Shown: piece after piece, positions 49,736 through 61,848 of the stretch
Layout: each line of letters begins with the position of its first letter
Numbering within the stretch: position 1 is the stretch's first letter
DNA from: Rhynochetos jubatus
Lineage: Eukaryota; Chordata; Aves; Eurypygiformes; Rhynochetidae
Assembly: GCA_027574665.1 (NCBI GenBank)
Contig: CM050659.1
Location: 17,895,001 to 17,959,000 of the forward strand
Direction of reading: 5' to 3'
Length of the DNA: 64,000 nt
Made by a program: the position numbers and the translations under genes
The notes under the pieces: model-generated
Seen by the model: only the letters and a program-made list of their open reading frames with translations
The model's database searches: none
Told to the model about the DNA's origin: nothing

Positions 49736-52700
49736 ATGCTCTCTGATTTTTATACCTTGCTCTCACAGTTGCATCTGTCACTCACAAACCAAACTCTCTA
49801 TCAGCTGGTTCCTCAGCCTGGTTGTGGTCACCTGCTTCAGCCTTCCAGCTCTTGGTTTTGTTTGTTTGTTGGGTTTTAATTTTTTGCGGTTGTTTTTGTT
49901 TGGTCACATCTACCAACAGACACAGACTGTTTCTAAAGGATCAGTGCAAGATAACTGAGCAAAGCAAGTCCCATGTCAACTGTGCTACCCTTGGTGTGTG
50001 GAGGCGTCTGCGCTGCTAGGGCAAAACTTCTAGGCTGGAGTTTTCCAAAGGGAAGCAGGATTCGAGATTGAGCCTTCTTAGCATTTGTTTCACCCACCTA
50101 CAGATACTTTTTGTCCAGCTTTGGGCTTAATTATTTTCCTGTATTTCATAGAGGGAGCCCAACTGCACAACCTGAATGCCAAGGGGTTCCTTTATGCTCT
50201 GCGGTGTTTGCTGTTGAGTTGATTCTCCAAGGAGCCCAGACCACAGCTGTATACAGGATATGGGTAAGAAGCCTCTTTTCTTAATGCCATGGCCGAAGCT
50301 GAGGTTTCTGCTTTTTTGGCTGCCCTGGAAATGGAATTTTACCTGTAGTACAAGCTTGAGCACAAACTATTCTGTTTCTCCACACTTGCAAAACTGGTAT
50401 TTAAGCTGTTGTAAGTTTGCCTTTAGCTATTCCAGGTGTTTTGCCAGATTTGGCGTGTGACTTTCAGCTACCTTAAAGCATTGATTTAAGCATTGATCTG
50501 CTGTAATTGTTAAAGGCCAGGTTACGCTAACGTAATATTTGGAGGAAACTGGGTAAGTCTCTATGCCCCCTGACATATCCCAGAAGTAGACTGTGGGACT
50601 GACAAGGCTGCTGAGATGTCCCAGCTCAGTGGGGTCAGGTGGACCATCTATATAACATCTGTGTTACTGGGGGAACCTTCTCTCAGTAGTGGACTTAGTA
50701 CAGCGTGGAGTGGGTTTTGTGTCTTGAGGATACATGTCATCTGGATTAAGTTTGTAAGTGACATTTAAATGAAAACAGTTGAGTGCTTTTAAGAGATTGA
50801 AGGTGTCAGAATGCTCTTAGAGTGACAAGACTGGCTAGAAAGGGGGAATGGGTGTGTCAGAGAAGGACAAGTCAAACGAGAAGGGAGGATGGCAGGTTTT
50901 AAAAGCCATTTTCCTTTCAGCAGCTGGGATGTGGGAGTGCAGTCTCATGGGGAGATCCTTGCAGAGATCTGTTGTTCATGCTAGTTCACCTGTACTCATT
51001 TTATCCAACTCATAAATCCAAACACCCCATAATGCTCCATTACTGCAGTATCTGCTTCACAGATTCCTTGGTGTTACAACATGACAAAACTGAGCAACCA
51101 CAGCAAAATTTCTAGAATTTGCTTGGCGGCATCCCTCCGTGCCGCAGCCTGTGCAGGAGCTCCTTTCTGGTGAGCTTCACCCTCTGCTGCAGCACACAAT
51201 CACTCCTTTCTCAGTTTGACCTTTTTATTAAAATTACCAGGAAGCCCTGAGGCTCCAGTTAGGATTGAGCCCTCTTGTGTATATAAACAGTTGAAGAAAA
51301 ATGAAATGCAAAGGTTAGCAAGAGGCTTTCAGAGACTTTGCTAAACAGGTGGCCATGTCATGGTTTCCTATGTAATAAACAGAGCTGGCCTGAAAATCAT
51401 CCAAGAGGCAGAGGTGTTGACATTCTCATTTTCATTGTTGTGTTTAAATTTTTAACCATTTCTTAACACTGTAAGATACATCCTGGGGTTTTTGAACACC
51501 AGTGACAGCACGGTGTTATTAAGCAGCCACTTTCCCAGCACTCTCGGGGGTGAGTGCTCCTCCAAGCCTTCCATGTGGGAAACAGCTAGGGAAGGGATTC
51601 CCCATGCAGTAATAATTCCAGAACAGGAATGAAAGCTCAGGGTGCTGAAGATGCTTGGCAATGCCAAGGAGCTCAAAGCAGTTATCCAGGCACAGGTATG
51701 AAAGGGGAACTTGCATGGACAGGCAACATATAAGCCCAGAGCAGACAATCTCAGACAAGTGCTTCAGGACTAGAGTGAGAAGAGACTGTCAAGAATACAC
51801 TACATAACTGCAGAGAGGCGGAGGCATTGCAAATAGCCCAAAGCTAAGGCAGCGATTAACTCAGTGTTCCTCTCATTTGCATTTGATTCTATTTTTTTAA
51901 AGCTATGCAGGGGAAGAAAAACTTCTGGGGTCAGAATGAGGTGCAGATTTTCAGTAACGTGCTCAGCAGAACGGATGCATAAATCCTATTAGCAGTAAAG
52001 AAAATTGGTTGTCTAACCCAAGTAATTGAAATTGTGTGCTGACTTTGCTCTCTTTCACAGTAGTAGCTCTGAATCCTGATTCTTTAGTTGCTGTTGGTAA
52101 ATAAAATGGGGTTTGTTGTTACCAGGACTGTGCAGAAAAGAAGTTATGTCCCAGAGTTGCAGGGCAGCACAGCCCCACTCTGGACCACTTGGAAAAGGCC
52201 AGTAGCCTGAGGAAGGTGAAGACAGGGATGCTGCCACAAGGGAGGTGCCAGGCTGCATCTGGAAGGATGTGAGGACCATCAGTTGCTGTCCAAGGGGCTG
52301 TATTTACATGGGCTCATCTTTGTTCCCTGCTGAGGCAGGATTACATGTTTCTCTGCCTTTTCAAATAACACCTATCATTGTGCTGTCCTGCTGCAACCAA
52401 GGATGTGAGCCTCCAGGCCAGGAATAAAAGGAGCAATTTTATTTTTGCAACTTTAGACTTAACAGGTCACCTTCTTTTGGTAAAACTGGTTCTTCCTTGA
52501 GGGATACTTGAATTTACACTCAGCTGACAGTGATTTTAATGTGGGCAAGACTTACACCTGGGAAAGGAGAACAGTAGTGAGATATCATCAGAGCCTTTAC
52601 TGGCCCCAGATGTTTTTCCTCAGTAAAACTGTGTGCCTCTAAATCTTGAATTGATTCTTGACAGGTTTGGTCCTGCAATCTGCACGTTGCCTCTTCCTGA

Positions 52701-53686
52701 GGATATTGGAGCTGGCTGTGCAGGCAGGCATCCTCCCTTGTCCTGACTGTTGCGACTGGTGTGCAGACACGCTTGTGTGAGGAGCAGGTCTGACCCGTGC
52801 TCTAAAAATCTCCCAGACAGATGAGTTCTTACGCTGTGTATATTCTAAAACCTGGAATTCCTCCTGGTTGGTCCCAAAGCTGCTGTGGGGACAATTCAAT
52901 ACAGTATTTCACCGACTAACAGAGGAGTTTCCCAGCAGGTGAAGGCTTTAAGCACCATTGAGACTTGCTTTTTTTTTTGCTCAGTAGTTTGCATCTGCAT
53001 GTGCTGGGATACAAGGAGTGCTCATCACTTCAGGAGGGATTCAGTTAGCTAAAATATAAGAGTCAGTAAAACACGTGGTGTTGGCGCTCCAGCACTGGGA
53101 AATTCTGAGTTGTCACAACTTCTGCTGGATGAATAAATCCTTAGTGAGGGTTTTTCTGAATGCTGGAAGTGTGGTGTGTCGTGTAGCTCTGGCAGACTGC
53201 AGGCATGTTCAGTTCTGTCCATCAGCCCTTGTGCAAATGAGAAGCAGCAGTGTTGGTTAGGACAGGCTCATTATTCCTGCTGTGTTGACACTCGTGTAAC
53301 AAATACAGCCATAGTGCATCAAGAAATTACTGTGAGTGTTGCGGTTCGGGCGTCTGGGTATGGCTGGGAAATTGCTTACCAATTTTTTTCTATTTTAAAA
53401 ACCTGGAAATGAGACTCGGCACCCTTTGCCAGGACCTGTGATCTTACTGAATTGAGTGTCAGCCCTTTCACGGACCAATCAACACTGGAGTTTGGTGCTG
53501 TCCTAGCCACCTAATGCTCCCCTCACCCTCTGAGTTTTGACAGAGCCCAGCTCCAAAATCGAAAACATCCAGAAATTGTTCCTACAAGGAAGGTGCCATG
53601 ACCGAAAGCTGTTGCTGGCCCTCACCTTCCCTTAGCAGCCATTTCACAACCCCACCAACACTGGGGCTCACTACTTGCCTGGCAAG
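49736..53686. other. Intergenic, no gene recognised
   Basis: No exon, RNA gene or clear repeat recognised. A T/G-rich patch near 49860-49900 and a T run near 52971 are the only simple sequences of note. Frames stay under 100 codons and lack motifs. Confidence 0.6.
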
Positions 53687-53985
53687 TTGTCCTGGCTTAG
53701 CCCTGGCCAGCAACCGAATGCCACGCAGCTGCTCTCCTGTCCCCTTGCCCCATGTGGGATGGAGGAGAGAATAAAAAATACAACCTAATGGGCTGAGATG
53801 AAAACAGTTTAATAGGACAGGAAAGAGAGAGGAAATAATGTTACTGATAAAGGAATATACAAAACCAAGTAATGCACCATGCAACAATTGGTTACCACCC
53901 AGTGATCGATAGCCTGTCCCTGAGCATCGACTATGACCTGTTAGGAGTGTCACTGTTCCTATGGGCCTTTATAACTTCAGATAAA
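53687..53985 (-). mobile_element. Degraded solo LTR, related type to the one at 33 kb
   Basis: The plus strand begins TTGTCCTGGCTTAGCCCTGG, then has CCACGCAGCTGCTCTCC, GTGGGATGGAGGAGAGAAT, GATGAAAACAGTTTAATAGG and AGCCTGTCCCTGAGCA. This is the reverse complement of the 3' half of a common bird ERV LTR, including the AATAAACTG-like polyadenylation region read backwards as CAGTTTAATAGG. TTTATAA at about 53970 may mark the TATA area. It resembles the 33-kb copy at the start and in the GGGAGAGAAT word but has diverged strongly. A 123-codon minus-strand frame over it is an artefact of the LTR. Confidence 0.75.
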
Positions 53986-56900
53986 AGGAAAGGAGGTGTT
54001 TAAGCAGGCTTGGCAAGGAGAGATGCTAAGCAGCACTTTGTCCAACTCATCTCTAGGAAGAGAAGCCAGCCAGGTAATGCGCTAGGAAAGTTCCTCCATT
54101 GGCAGCATGGGGAGAGTGTCCGTTTCCCTGCAGTAGGACTGGATCAAGTACCAGGCTATGTAGACATGACTTCTTCATTTCAGATCTAATGTGAAATTGC
54201 ACCTTTGGCCTGGGGCTCACAGAGCTCATGAGGCTGCTGCTGCCTGCCATCTGCCTGGTGGTGGCCATTCCTGTGTAGTCCCACCTCTGTGGGAAATCAA
54301 GTTATTTGTCTGAACTCAGCTTGTGTTGTGCTAGGGTTTATGATGGATGATGTTACAACTGCTTCTTGTGATTTATCAGTTAATGGTCTTTTAATTCACT
54401 TTGATCTCCATTGATTTATCTATAGTGCTGACTTTAGACGATAATGTCCTGCAACAATGAGTCCTAAAGTTCCTCACTTAAGTAAAACACCTTATTGAAA
54501 CATGTTGGAACAACAGGGTGATCTGTATCAGCCAGAGCTGATAATTTCACAACCAAAAGCTATCTTGATGGGCCCTCAGTTGTGCTCTCTTTTAATTCTC
54601 TCGTGTCTGTGTACCATAATTAGCCTTTCTGTGAGTTTGCTGGGGGTTCATTGAAGATTATGATTTCCTGGACATTTACTTAATCTGGACGTCTATTTAT
54701 TGCTTTCCAGCTTTCTGGAAAACCCCTAGCATTCCAAGTTTTTTTCAGAAGTCAACACTAATGGATGTTAATGGGTATCAGGGGAAATAGAATAACAACT
54801 GATGCCTATGGATATCTCTCTTCAGCCAAATTATTCTGCCGTGAAACCCAGAAACAATCAGGCACAGTGGAAAGCACTGTTAGCAAAGTCTCATTCTACA
54901 AACCTTTGGGCAAGAGAGGTTCTTTGAGGCTCATGGACTTCACATCTGTCCCTTGATTTTGGGGCACTAGTGATCAATGCCAATATCAGGTTTCTCTAGG
55001 CACTTTTTCTAAGATTTTATTTTTCTGGCAACTCTAACTTAAAAACTTTATAAGGATGCTTGTGTTCCAAGTTTGACACTTATTTTCCATGAAAGACTCC
55101 CTGAAGATCAATGTTATTTCTTCCCAGCAGCCTGTAGTTGAGTTTGGGAGATGTGTAAACCATGAATTTTAGGGAAGACCTTGACTCAGCTGATGGTGGA
55201 GGAGGTGATTACTGCCATTTGGATGCCCACAATGTTACTTAGGCTGAGATACTGGCATGAGATTTGACCGTAATGAAGGGTACCTCTGTGGCATCAAGAG
55301 CCCAGGGCGTAGAGGATGAGAAACTGAACTACCTCCCCTGTAAATAGCTGCCTTGGCCATAGTGGTCAAGCTCTTCAAAAACCCCAGGCTAGCCCTGCAG
55401 ATAACAGCTATAAGCACTGCAAAGCACGAGAACTGGATGTGCCTGAGAGGTAATTAAGTTATTGCTTGGCTCACCCCAAGTAATCAAGACCTTCTGTGTC
55501 CTTAGCACTTGTGTTGTTTTGATATAACTGCATTGAGGGTGGAGACTGTACAGCAAGGGGGAATGAACCCAAAGGACTCTCTGTACCTTGCTAAAAATAG
55601 CGTAATTTAAAAAAAAAAAATAACTCGAACAGTTCTGCTAGGGGAATGATAGGACAGCTTGCCCAAATGTATTTAAAACGTGAGCTTTGGGATGGCAGTG
55701 GAAGGACAGAAGAGATGTTGTTTCTAGCTGCAGTAGATCCAGTATCAAAATGGACACTTCGTGCAAGTAATGTGAGACGCTGCCACATCCCATGTGCGTG
55801 CTCAACCTTCAGAATAATTAACACTGATTGTTGGTTTTCTTATAATAGCACCTTGCCAGGGGCGTGGGAGATGTGCATGAAATCTGGCAGCAGTGCTGAG
55901 AAATGCACAGGACCATGGAGAAAAAGCTGCACGACCCAAAGGCCATTTGTGAAGGTGCCTGGAGGACACCTCCAGTCTCCCAAGTAAACCTGCAGCTATT
56001 TTCACTGGATGTTTACAGCTGAATCATGGTGTGTCGTTTAGAAAAGCAGATTTACTTCACAAAGTCCAGTCTGATAGAACTCGAATGGTTGTAAGAAGCT
56101 GAAGGCAGTGGAGCAAAAAGACAACCCCTTTGGACGGACAGATGAAATAGGTATTTTGTTGTGGAGAGGGAGGAGATGGGAAAACACTGATCATCCAGGA
56201 CTAAAAATAAAGCTGGAAAACAGATCTCAGCTAAGTGAATACAGAGGACGACAGCTTGTCCAATTACTTAATGAGGGATAGAACTGAAGAATGGAAGAAT
56301 ACGATTCAGAAGTATAGGGGGAAAAAATTATTTTGGTATTAAAAGTTGAGAAATCAGCACCCAAATACAGAGCTAGGATCAAATTTAATTATTCTTTTCA
56401 GTACTTAGAACATCTTGCAGAGGTTTGTCTCCCTTTCCATATTCATTTAATAATTTGCATAGCACAGTACAAACTAGAGGTGTTTTTGGAACCCTTGAAT
56501 GTAGTAAATTATAAGGCAGTGCCAATTTATCTTGATTAAATCGAGATGAAGTCTAGGTACACAAGACTGAAGGGAACCAACTCACTGTTTCTGGCACTGT
56601 CCTGTAATATTCTGATTTGAGCTGAAACACAGCCCTGAACGTTTCACAGGTCTGTAAGAGGGTGTTGTGCTTCCAGTTCCTTCTCCCCCTGTGGCTTTCT
56701 GTCTTAAGCAAGGTTCATTTTTGGTGCAGGATACCAAATACATGTAGTATCTTTACACAATTAGGGAAATTGCATATATGTTTTCTTATGCATTAGGAAG
56801 AAGTTAATTGCATTTCCAGTTGCTTCATTTCATCTTTCTTAAAGGATAAACATAGTTCATTATGGTTTATGCCCCAGTGTAAATCAGAATTTTTATGATT

Positions 56901-58744
56901 GCAAACAAGATTTCTTGTCACTTAAGAGTAGAAGTTAGTGTGTCTCTCAAACTCATTGAAGAATAAGGCCAAGTTTTCAAAGCTCAGAATACAGAAGCCA
57001 CTATTAATATATCAACCTCTGTCATTTTTGCCCCCTTCTTCAACTATAAAAAGCAGAAAATAAAATAACAGAGCAGTTCTTTCACAACGAACCCTTGTCC
57101 CCTGAATATGCAAGACTTAATGCATATTCTTTCTCCTCCAAATTCATTCTTCTACATTTTGGCATGTCCACGGTATGAAGGCTGGCCAGATTTCAGATTC
57201 TTTTTCATTTCCAGAAGGGTGTACCATTTGTGTTCTGCAATGTCTAGCAGAGCTGCCCTCAGCTAGAGGGAGAGGTGAAATAAGGAAACACTCAGCAGAT
57301 AGCCAGGGCTCTGTGGTGGGGTTACTTGTCCAACTAAGCAGTTGAGGGGACCTGAAGCTGTTTGGTGCTCTAAGTATAGTGGAAAATTTTGGTGGCTTAC
57401 TGAAATGGCTGTGAGAAGTATTAAGGCATGTTCAGGAGTTTGGCTCTGTCTTTTAAGTTCTGTCCTAGGTAGCTACACACATGAATTATTTTGACTTTAC
57501 TTCTCCACAGACCTCCTACACACTTCATTTGGTGCACTGCAAGTAGGTGCTAATGGTACCGTGTGAGAAGTCTTTGGAGGAATGGCTTCTGAACACGGCA
57601 GCTTAACGGAGTGCCAAAAATTAATTTCATTATTATTTTTCTGTAGAGGAGAGGCATTGCAGCAAGCAGGGTTTTACAGATAACTTCTAGCTTCCTACAG
57701 ACACAGAGTCACTTTTGGAGGATTCTCATCTGAAGGTGTTAAAGAAGTTCTGTATTGAGATTTGCTTTCTGCATGGAGTAAATCATTGGAATCGAATGCA
57801 GAGTTTTGGGAAAAAAAATCAGTGTTTTTTAATTAAGGATAAACTATTCAGGAGCACCTAAAAGAACAGCGCCATGGATCTGATTTACAAAGGTGTTTAG
57901 CTGGTTAAAATTAGGTAAGGATGGTTACTGGGAGTTAGAGAAATGCAAAGGTACCTCATTCTCCTTACAGTCACACTTACTAGGGGTTTTGTCTTTTCCT
58001 GTCATTCTCACTAGCTGCTGCTCCGAACCTTGAGGCAATTAAATACTTTTTGCATAACCAGCCCCAAGATACACAGGCATGGATGCAAATTTAGCCAGAT
58101 AAGCTGCTTCTCCTAAGAACAGCTTCCTACATCTTGTCTCAGTGGCAGTATTTGCTGTGAGATGTCTCAGTGAGTGGAGTTCACAGGCATAGTCCTACAC
58201 TTTGTGCAGTTTGAATATCTCTCAGATGGTTTCCTCCTGACTGTTTGTTTATTTGGAGGTTTGCTGGGGCTTGTTTTTCACTCTATGGGCAACCCCATTT
58301 GCCATTGGAAATTTTCACTGCATAAAGACTTCATTGCAAAGTGAGGTGCAGTAGTTCCTACAGTTGTTTCTCACTTGAATATTACTTTCCATGTCCTTAA
58401 AAGCATTGATGTTCCAAGCAGATGTCTTATGCAGGTGTTTTGTATTATCTGATGGGAGTTAATTTGCCCACTAGATCGTACTTCATATTTTAAAGTGCTG
58501 ATCTCTACAGTGCTGCTTACTCAGCAAGTGAGCAGAGGGGAAGCGCTGCTTGGGATAGCAAGGTATATCCATGCCATCTACAGGTAGAAAAATGAAGCTG
58601 GGAATGTGCAACTTTGACATCTCCTGCACTGTCCAGGTTTGCGCTCTCGGATTCTGCTTCGGTGGCAACGGGCAGCGACGAGCAGGAAGGGGTGAGGGCA
58701 GTGTTCTGGGTATGGACCCCCACCGGTCCGTCTCTGGCAGGGCT
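53986..58744. other. Intergenic, no gene recognised
   Basis: No supportable gene. The 54300-54720 block is AT-rich, repeat-free and has several homeodomain-like cores, so it is a candidate conserved element. An A run lies at 55609-55620. The 56.2-58.4 kb part is AT-rich unique sequence with no long frames. Confidence 0.6.
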
Positions 58745-59120
58745 GGTGCAGGCACCAGCCCCTGAGAAGGCCGAACAGTGCAACGGACTGTTAAAGACCA
58801 CCCTGAGAGCAATGAGGGGTGGAACTTTCAAACACTGGGACACACATTTAGCAAAAGCCACCTGGTTAGTCAACGTCAGAGGATCTGCCCATCGGGCTGG
58901 CCCTGCCCAATCAAAACTTTTACGTATTGTAGAAGGGGATAAAGTCCCCATAGTGCATGTTAAAATATGCTGGGAATAAGTCTGGATTATTCCTCCCTCG
59001 GTCAAAGGGAAAACTATTTGTGGGATTGCTTCTGCCCAAGGACCCCGGTTGCACTTTTGATGGGTGATGTGAGAAGATGGGGAAGTCTGATGTGTACCTC
59101 AAGGGGATTTGATTCTGGGT
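58745..59120 (+). pseudogene. ERVL-like endogenous retrovirus pol remnant (integrase 3' end)
   Basis: One plus-strand frame (codons from 58614 + 3n) reads as the end of an ERVL-type integrase. EQCNGLLK at 58773-58796 holds the likely third catalytic Glu of the DDE triad (58773). It is followed by GGTFKHWDTHLAKATWLVN, RAGPAQSKLLR, VEGDKVP and, past a stop, GKTICGIASAQGP and CVPQGDLILG-like sequence. The frame is broken by in-frame stops at 58977, 59058, 59070 and 59088, with no frameshift needed. The first two catalytic Asp residues and the zinc-binding region are absent: the sequence left of about 58745 does not look like integrase. This is a dead 5'-truncated fossil. A 162-codon minus-strand frame over it is a shadow. 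Confidence 0.85.
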
Positions 59121-59450
59121 AAAAATAGCCAATGAATTAAATTGGATGATGGACATTAATTGCTGTAAATAATCCTTGTATATAACCCAAGAGCAGGTTT
59201 GTAGTGTATGACTGTGACGGTAAATGTAGGCTGTAGGTAAATGACAGTGGCTGTGAAGTGTGTGTTCTTCTGTCACCTCTGCAGCAGATGTGGGGAGTGC
59301 CCAGTTGCAGGTGGCATGGTGCCCATCTGTGGAGCAGAAGTGCATGAAGAAAGCCATCCAAAAAAGGCTACTGCAACAAAGTCCTAATAAAATCCCTGTG
59401 ATCGAGGGGAGAATGTCAAGGTGTTTTATAGGAAAGGGAGGGGAAAAAAC
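59121..59450 (+). mobile_element. Possible continuation of the ERVL-like element past pol
   Basis: Sequence after the integrase remnant continues without a visible break: an AAATTGGATGATGGACATTA stretch, then GTATATAACCCAAGAG. It could be the region between pol and the 3' LTR. A purine-rich GGGGAGAATG near 59407 could be a degraded polypurine tract and hence a possible LTR border, but no LTR with clear ends was found. No env-like frame is visible. Confidence 0.4.
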
Positions 59451-61564
59451 CCCAGTCAGTGGAGCCCAACAGTTTGTCAGGGAAGAGAGAACTTTTTAAT
59501 TGACTGTCAAACCATAACCTTGGAAACCCAAGGAAAAGAGGCATCAGCATGTCTGTCAGCACAGATAGGCATCAATCTTCCCTGGCTAGACAGCAACATG
59601 ATTACTTCTGGGATAACGTCAACAACTCGGAAGTGCAGAAAGCTGATCTGGCCTGTTACAGAGGAAGGAAGGAGGTGGGATGTACCTCCTTCCCTTGTTC
59701 ATTCAAGTGGTTTCATTTAGAGAGATTGTTTACAGCTATTTTTTAATTAGGAGTGATTAAAACTTGTGTCTCTCTTTTGAAAGATTTACCTTCACTTTGT
59801 TACAGCCTATTCCAAAATAAGGTCAAACTGGGGAGAAATATCATCTTAACCATTTTCTTTCCATATTTCCTACTCTTTCTGTCATTTCCTTTGTCTTGAT
59901 GGAGCACCTGAAGCAGTCATCTGTCTCACTTCACATGAAGATGATGTGACACAGGAGCCTTCCTACGAGCCTGGTAAGGGGCAACTTCACTGCGCTGTGG
60001 TAGATGATTCTGTCTGCCCCAAGACTTGAGACAAAGTCTCACTGTTCCCACTCTTCTTTCCAGCTCTGTGGAGTCACGGACTTTGTCCAGGATTTCTTGC
60101 CCATGGAAGCACATGGCCAGAACAAGCTCTTGCTTCTTGGAGGGAACCTTAAGCATCTCTCCTTACCTGCTTCTCTGGTTGGCTGCACCTCTTGGTGGTG
60201 GCTCTAGCAAGCCCAGCATGACCCATCCCTCCTGCTGTGCCCTGAGAGGCATGTCTTCAGGAGCCCCAGGTAAAATGTTATCACCTGAGAGCTTGTCCTG
60301 TGTGTTCTTTATGCTACACTTCCAGCTGGGAACTCGATCTGCTGGGCAGTAAACAGAGGCCAGGAAAAGTCATAAGCAAGGGGCTGTCTGGAGGCAGTCT
60401 GCCCCGCCTCATTCTATGACAAAGGTTATGAGTAGACTTGTGTAAATAATTGGTTATTGTTTTTCCTGATGGGTGCCTGAACCACCTGGAGTTAAACACT
60501 GATATTTTTTCTGGTTTTGCTGAAACAAAACCCATCAGAAATTAACTTTGCATCAAATTAAGTTCTCTTAGTAGCAGTGCTGGTGCTTTTGGTTGATCCA
60601 AAACTGTTGGGTTTAGTTTCATGTTTTGCCACCCTACTTGTTTGTTCCAGATAAATGAAAGCAGTTCTTTTTAAAAGGGAAAATTTACTGAACTGTTGAA
60701 AAATTTTGGACAGACAGGATTATAGATGTAACGTATAGTGACTGTGTGACATGATGAGATTTCTACTGTTGTCACTCTGCCGAGAAAAAAGGACTGCTGT
60801 CTGCTACTGGAGAGTGACTGTTGATGAGCATGGTCTCTGCTCTTCACTTTGGTTCTGCAATCTGTTCTTGATTCTGGAGCATCTCCGCATTTTCCTGTGT
60901 AATGGCAAATGCCAAGGGGAGGAGGTGCATGTTGTAAATGAGGTTATGTCAAGACACTGTGATTTATAACCATAATATTGAGGTCTTGTCTCAACTTCTT
61001 TGCATAACTTATCCTAATGTCATCCCCTGTTATCTGGGGGGAGCAATGAGACCTTAAATTACAGCTCAATTTATGATAATTGCATTTCCTTTTTGCATGC
61101 CTGGGCCAAACTTTTGTTAGTTGTTTTGCAGAGGTTTAGGGGACGTACTCAACAATACCATGCCCCGTTATACAGCACATTTCAAACAATCCATATGACA
61201 TTTTCTGCAGTAAAAATAATTAGTAGCGTAAATGATCAAAGTAGTTTGACAAAGGGCGAACATCTGTGATGACTGAAAAGCTTTGAAGGCACCAGCCCAT
61301 TAACACCCATTAAATTGATGATATATGGGACTGTGTTAGGGAGTGGGCTTTGTGGGCATTCTAACAACTTGAGGCATGTTAATTTTCTCCCTGAAGTACT
61401 GACAGTCAGTTTAAAAGCCCTTTGGTGTACCTGACCTACTGTATCCCTGCCTGTTCTGCTTTTGGAAGAACAGCACCTTGGCTGGAGGCTCCTCTGAGCA
61501 CAGGTACAGCATCCAAAGAGTGGGTGTGAGTGCAGGAAGGGGTGTATGAGCACTGCCTATGTGG
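59451..61564. other. Intergenic, no gene recognised
   Basis: No gene recognised. 60960-61400 is AT-rich, repeat-free and rich in homeodomain/POU-like words (TTTGCATAA, TGATAATTGCAT, AATAATTAG), so it is a candidate conserved non-coding element. Frames at 60.0-60.35 kb are motif-free. Confidence 0.55.
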
Positions 61565-61848
61565 GATCATACAATGGTTTGGGTTGGAAGGGACCTTAAA
61601 GACCATCTAGTTCCACCCCCCCTGCCATGGGCAAGGACACCCTCCACTAGGCCAGGTTGCTCCAAGCCTCATCCAGCCTGGCCTTGGACACTGCCAGGGA
61701 TGGGGCATCCACAGCTTCTTGGGGCAACCTGTCCCACTGCCTCACCACTTCTCTGGGAAGAACTTCTTCCTGTTATCCAATCTAAATCTCCCTGCTTTCA
61801 ATATAAACCCATTACCAATGAGACTCTGTCTCATGGTGTCTAACAGGC
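61565..61848 (-). mobile_element. CR1 LINE, 5'-truncated 3' end
   Basis: The plus strand reads ATCATACAATGGTTTGGGTT, GGAAGGGACCTTAAAGACCA, TCTAGTTCCACC, CAGGTTGCTCCAAGCCTCAT, GATGGGGCATCCACAGCTTC, AGAACTTCTTCCTG and TATCCAATCTAAATCTCCCTG. This is the reverse complement of the CR1 3' region. It keeps more of the 3' end than the 26.7-kb copy, about 285 bases in all. There is no reverse transcriptase domain. Open frames of 94-106 codons across it are repeat artefacts. The right edge is approximate. Confidence 0.95.

Noticed and set aside
58517..59005. 162-codon minus-strand open frame
   Set aside because: Lies antisense to the ERVL-like integrase remnant, which explains the coding-like composition; its own product resembles nothing.
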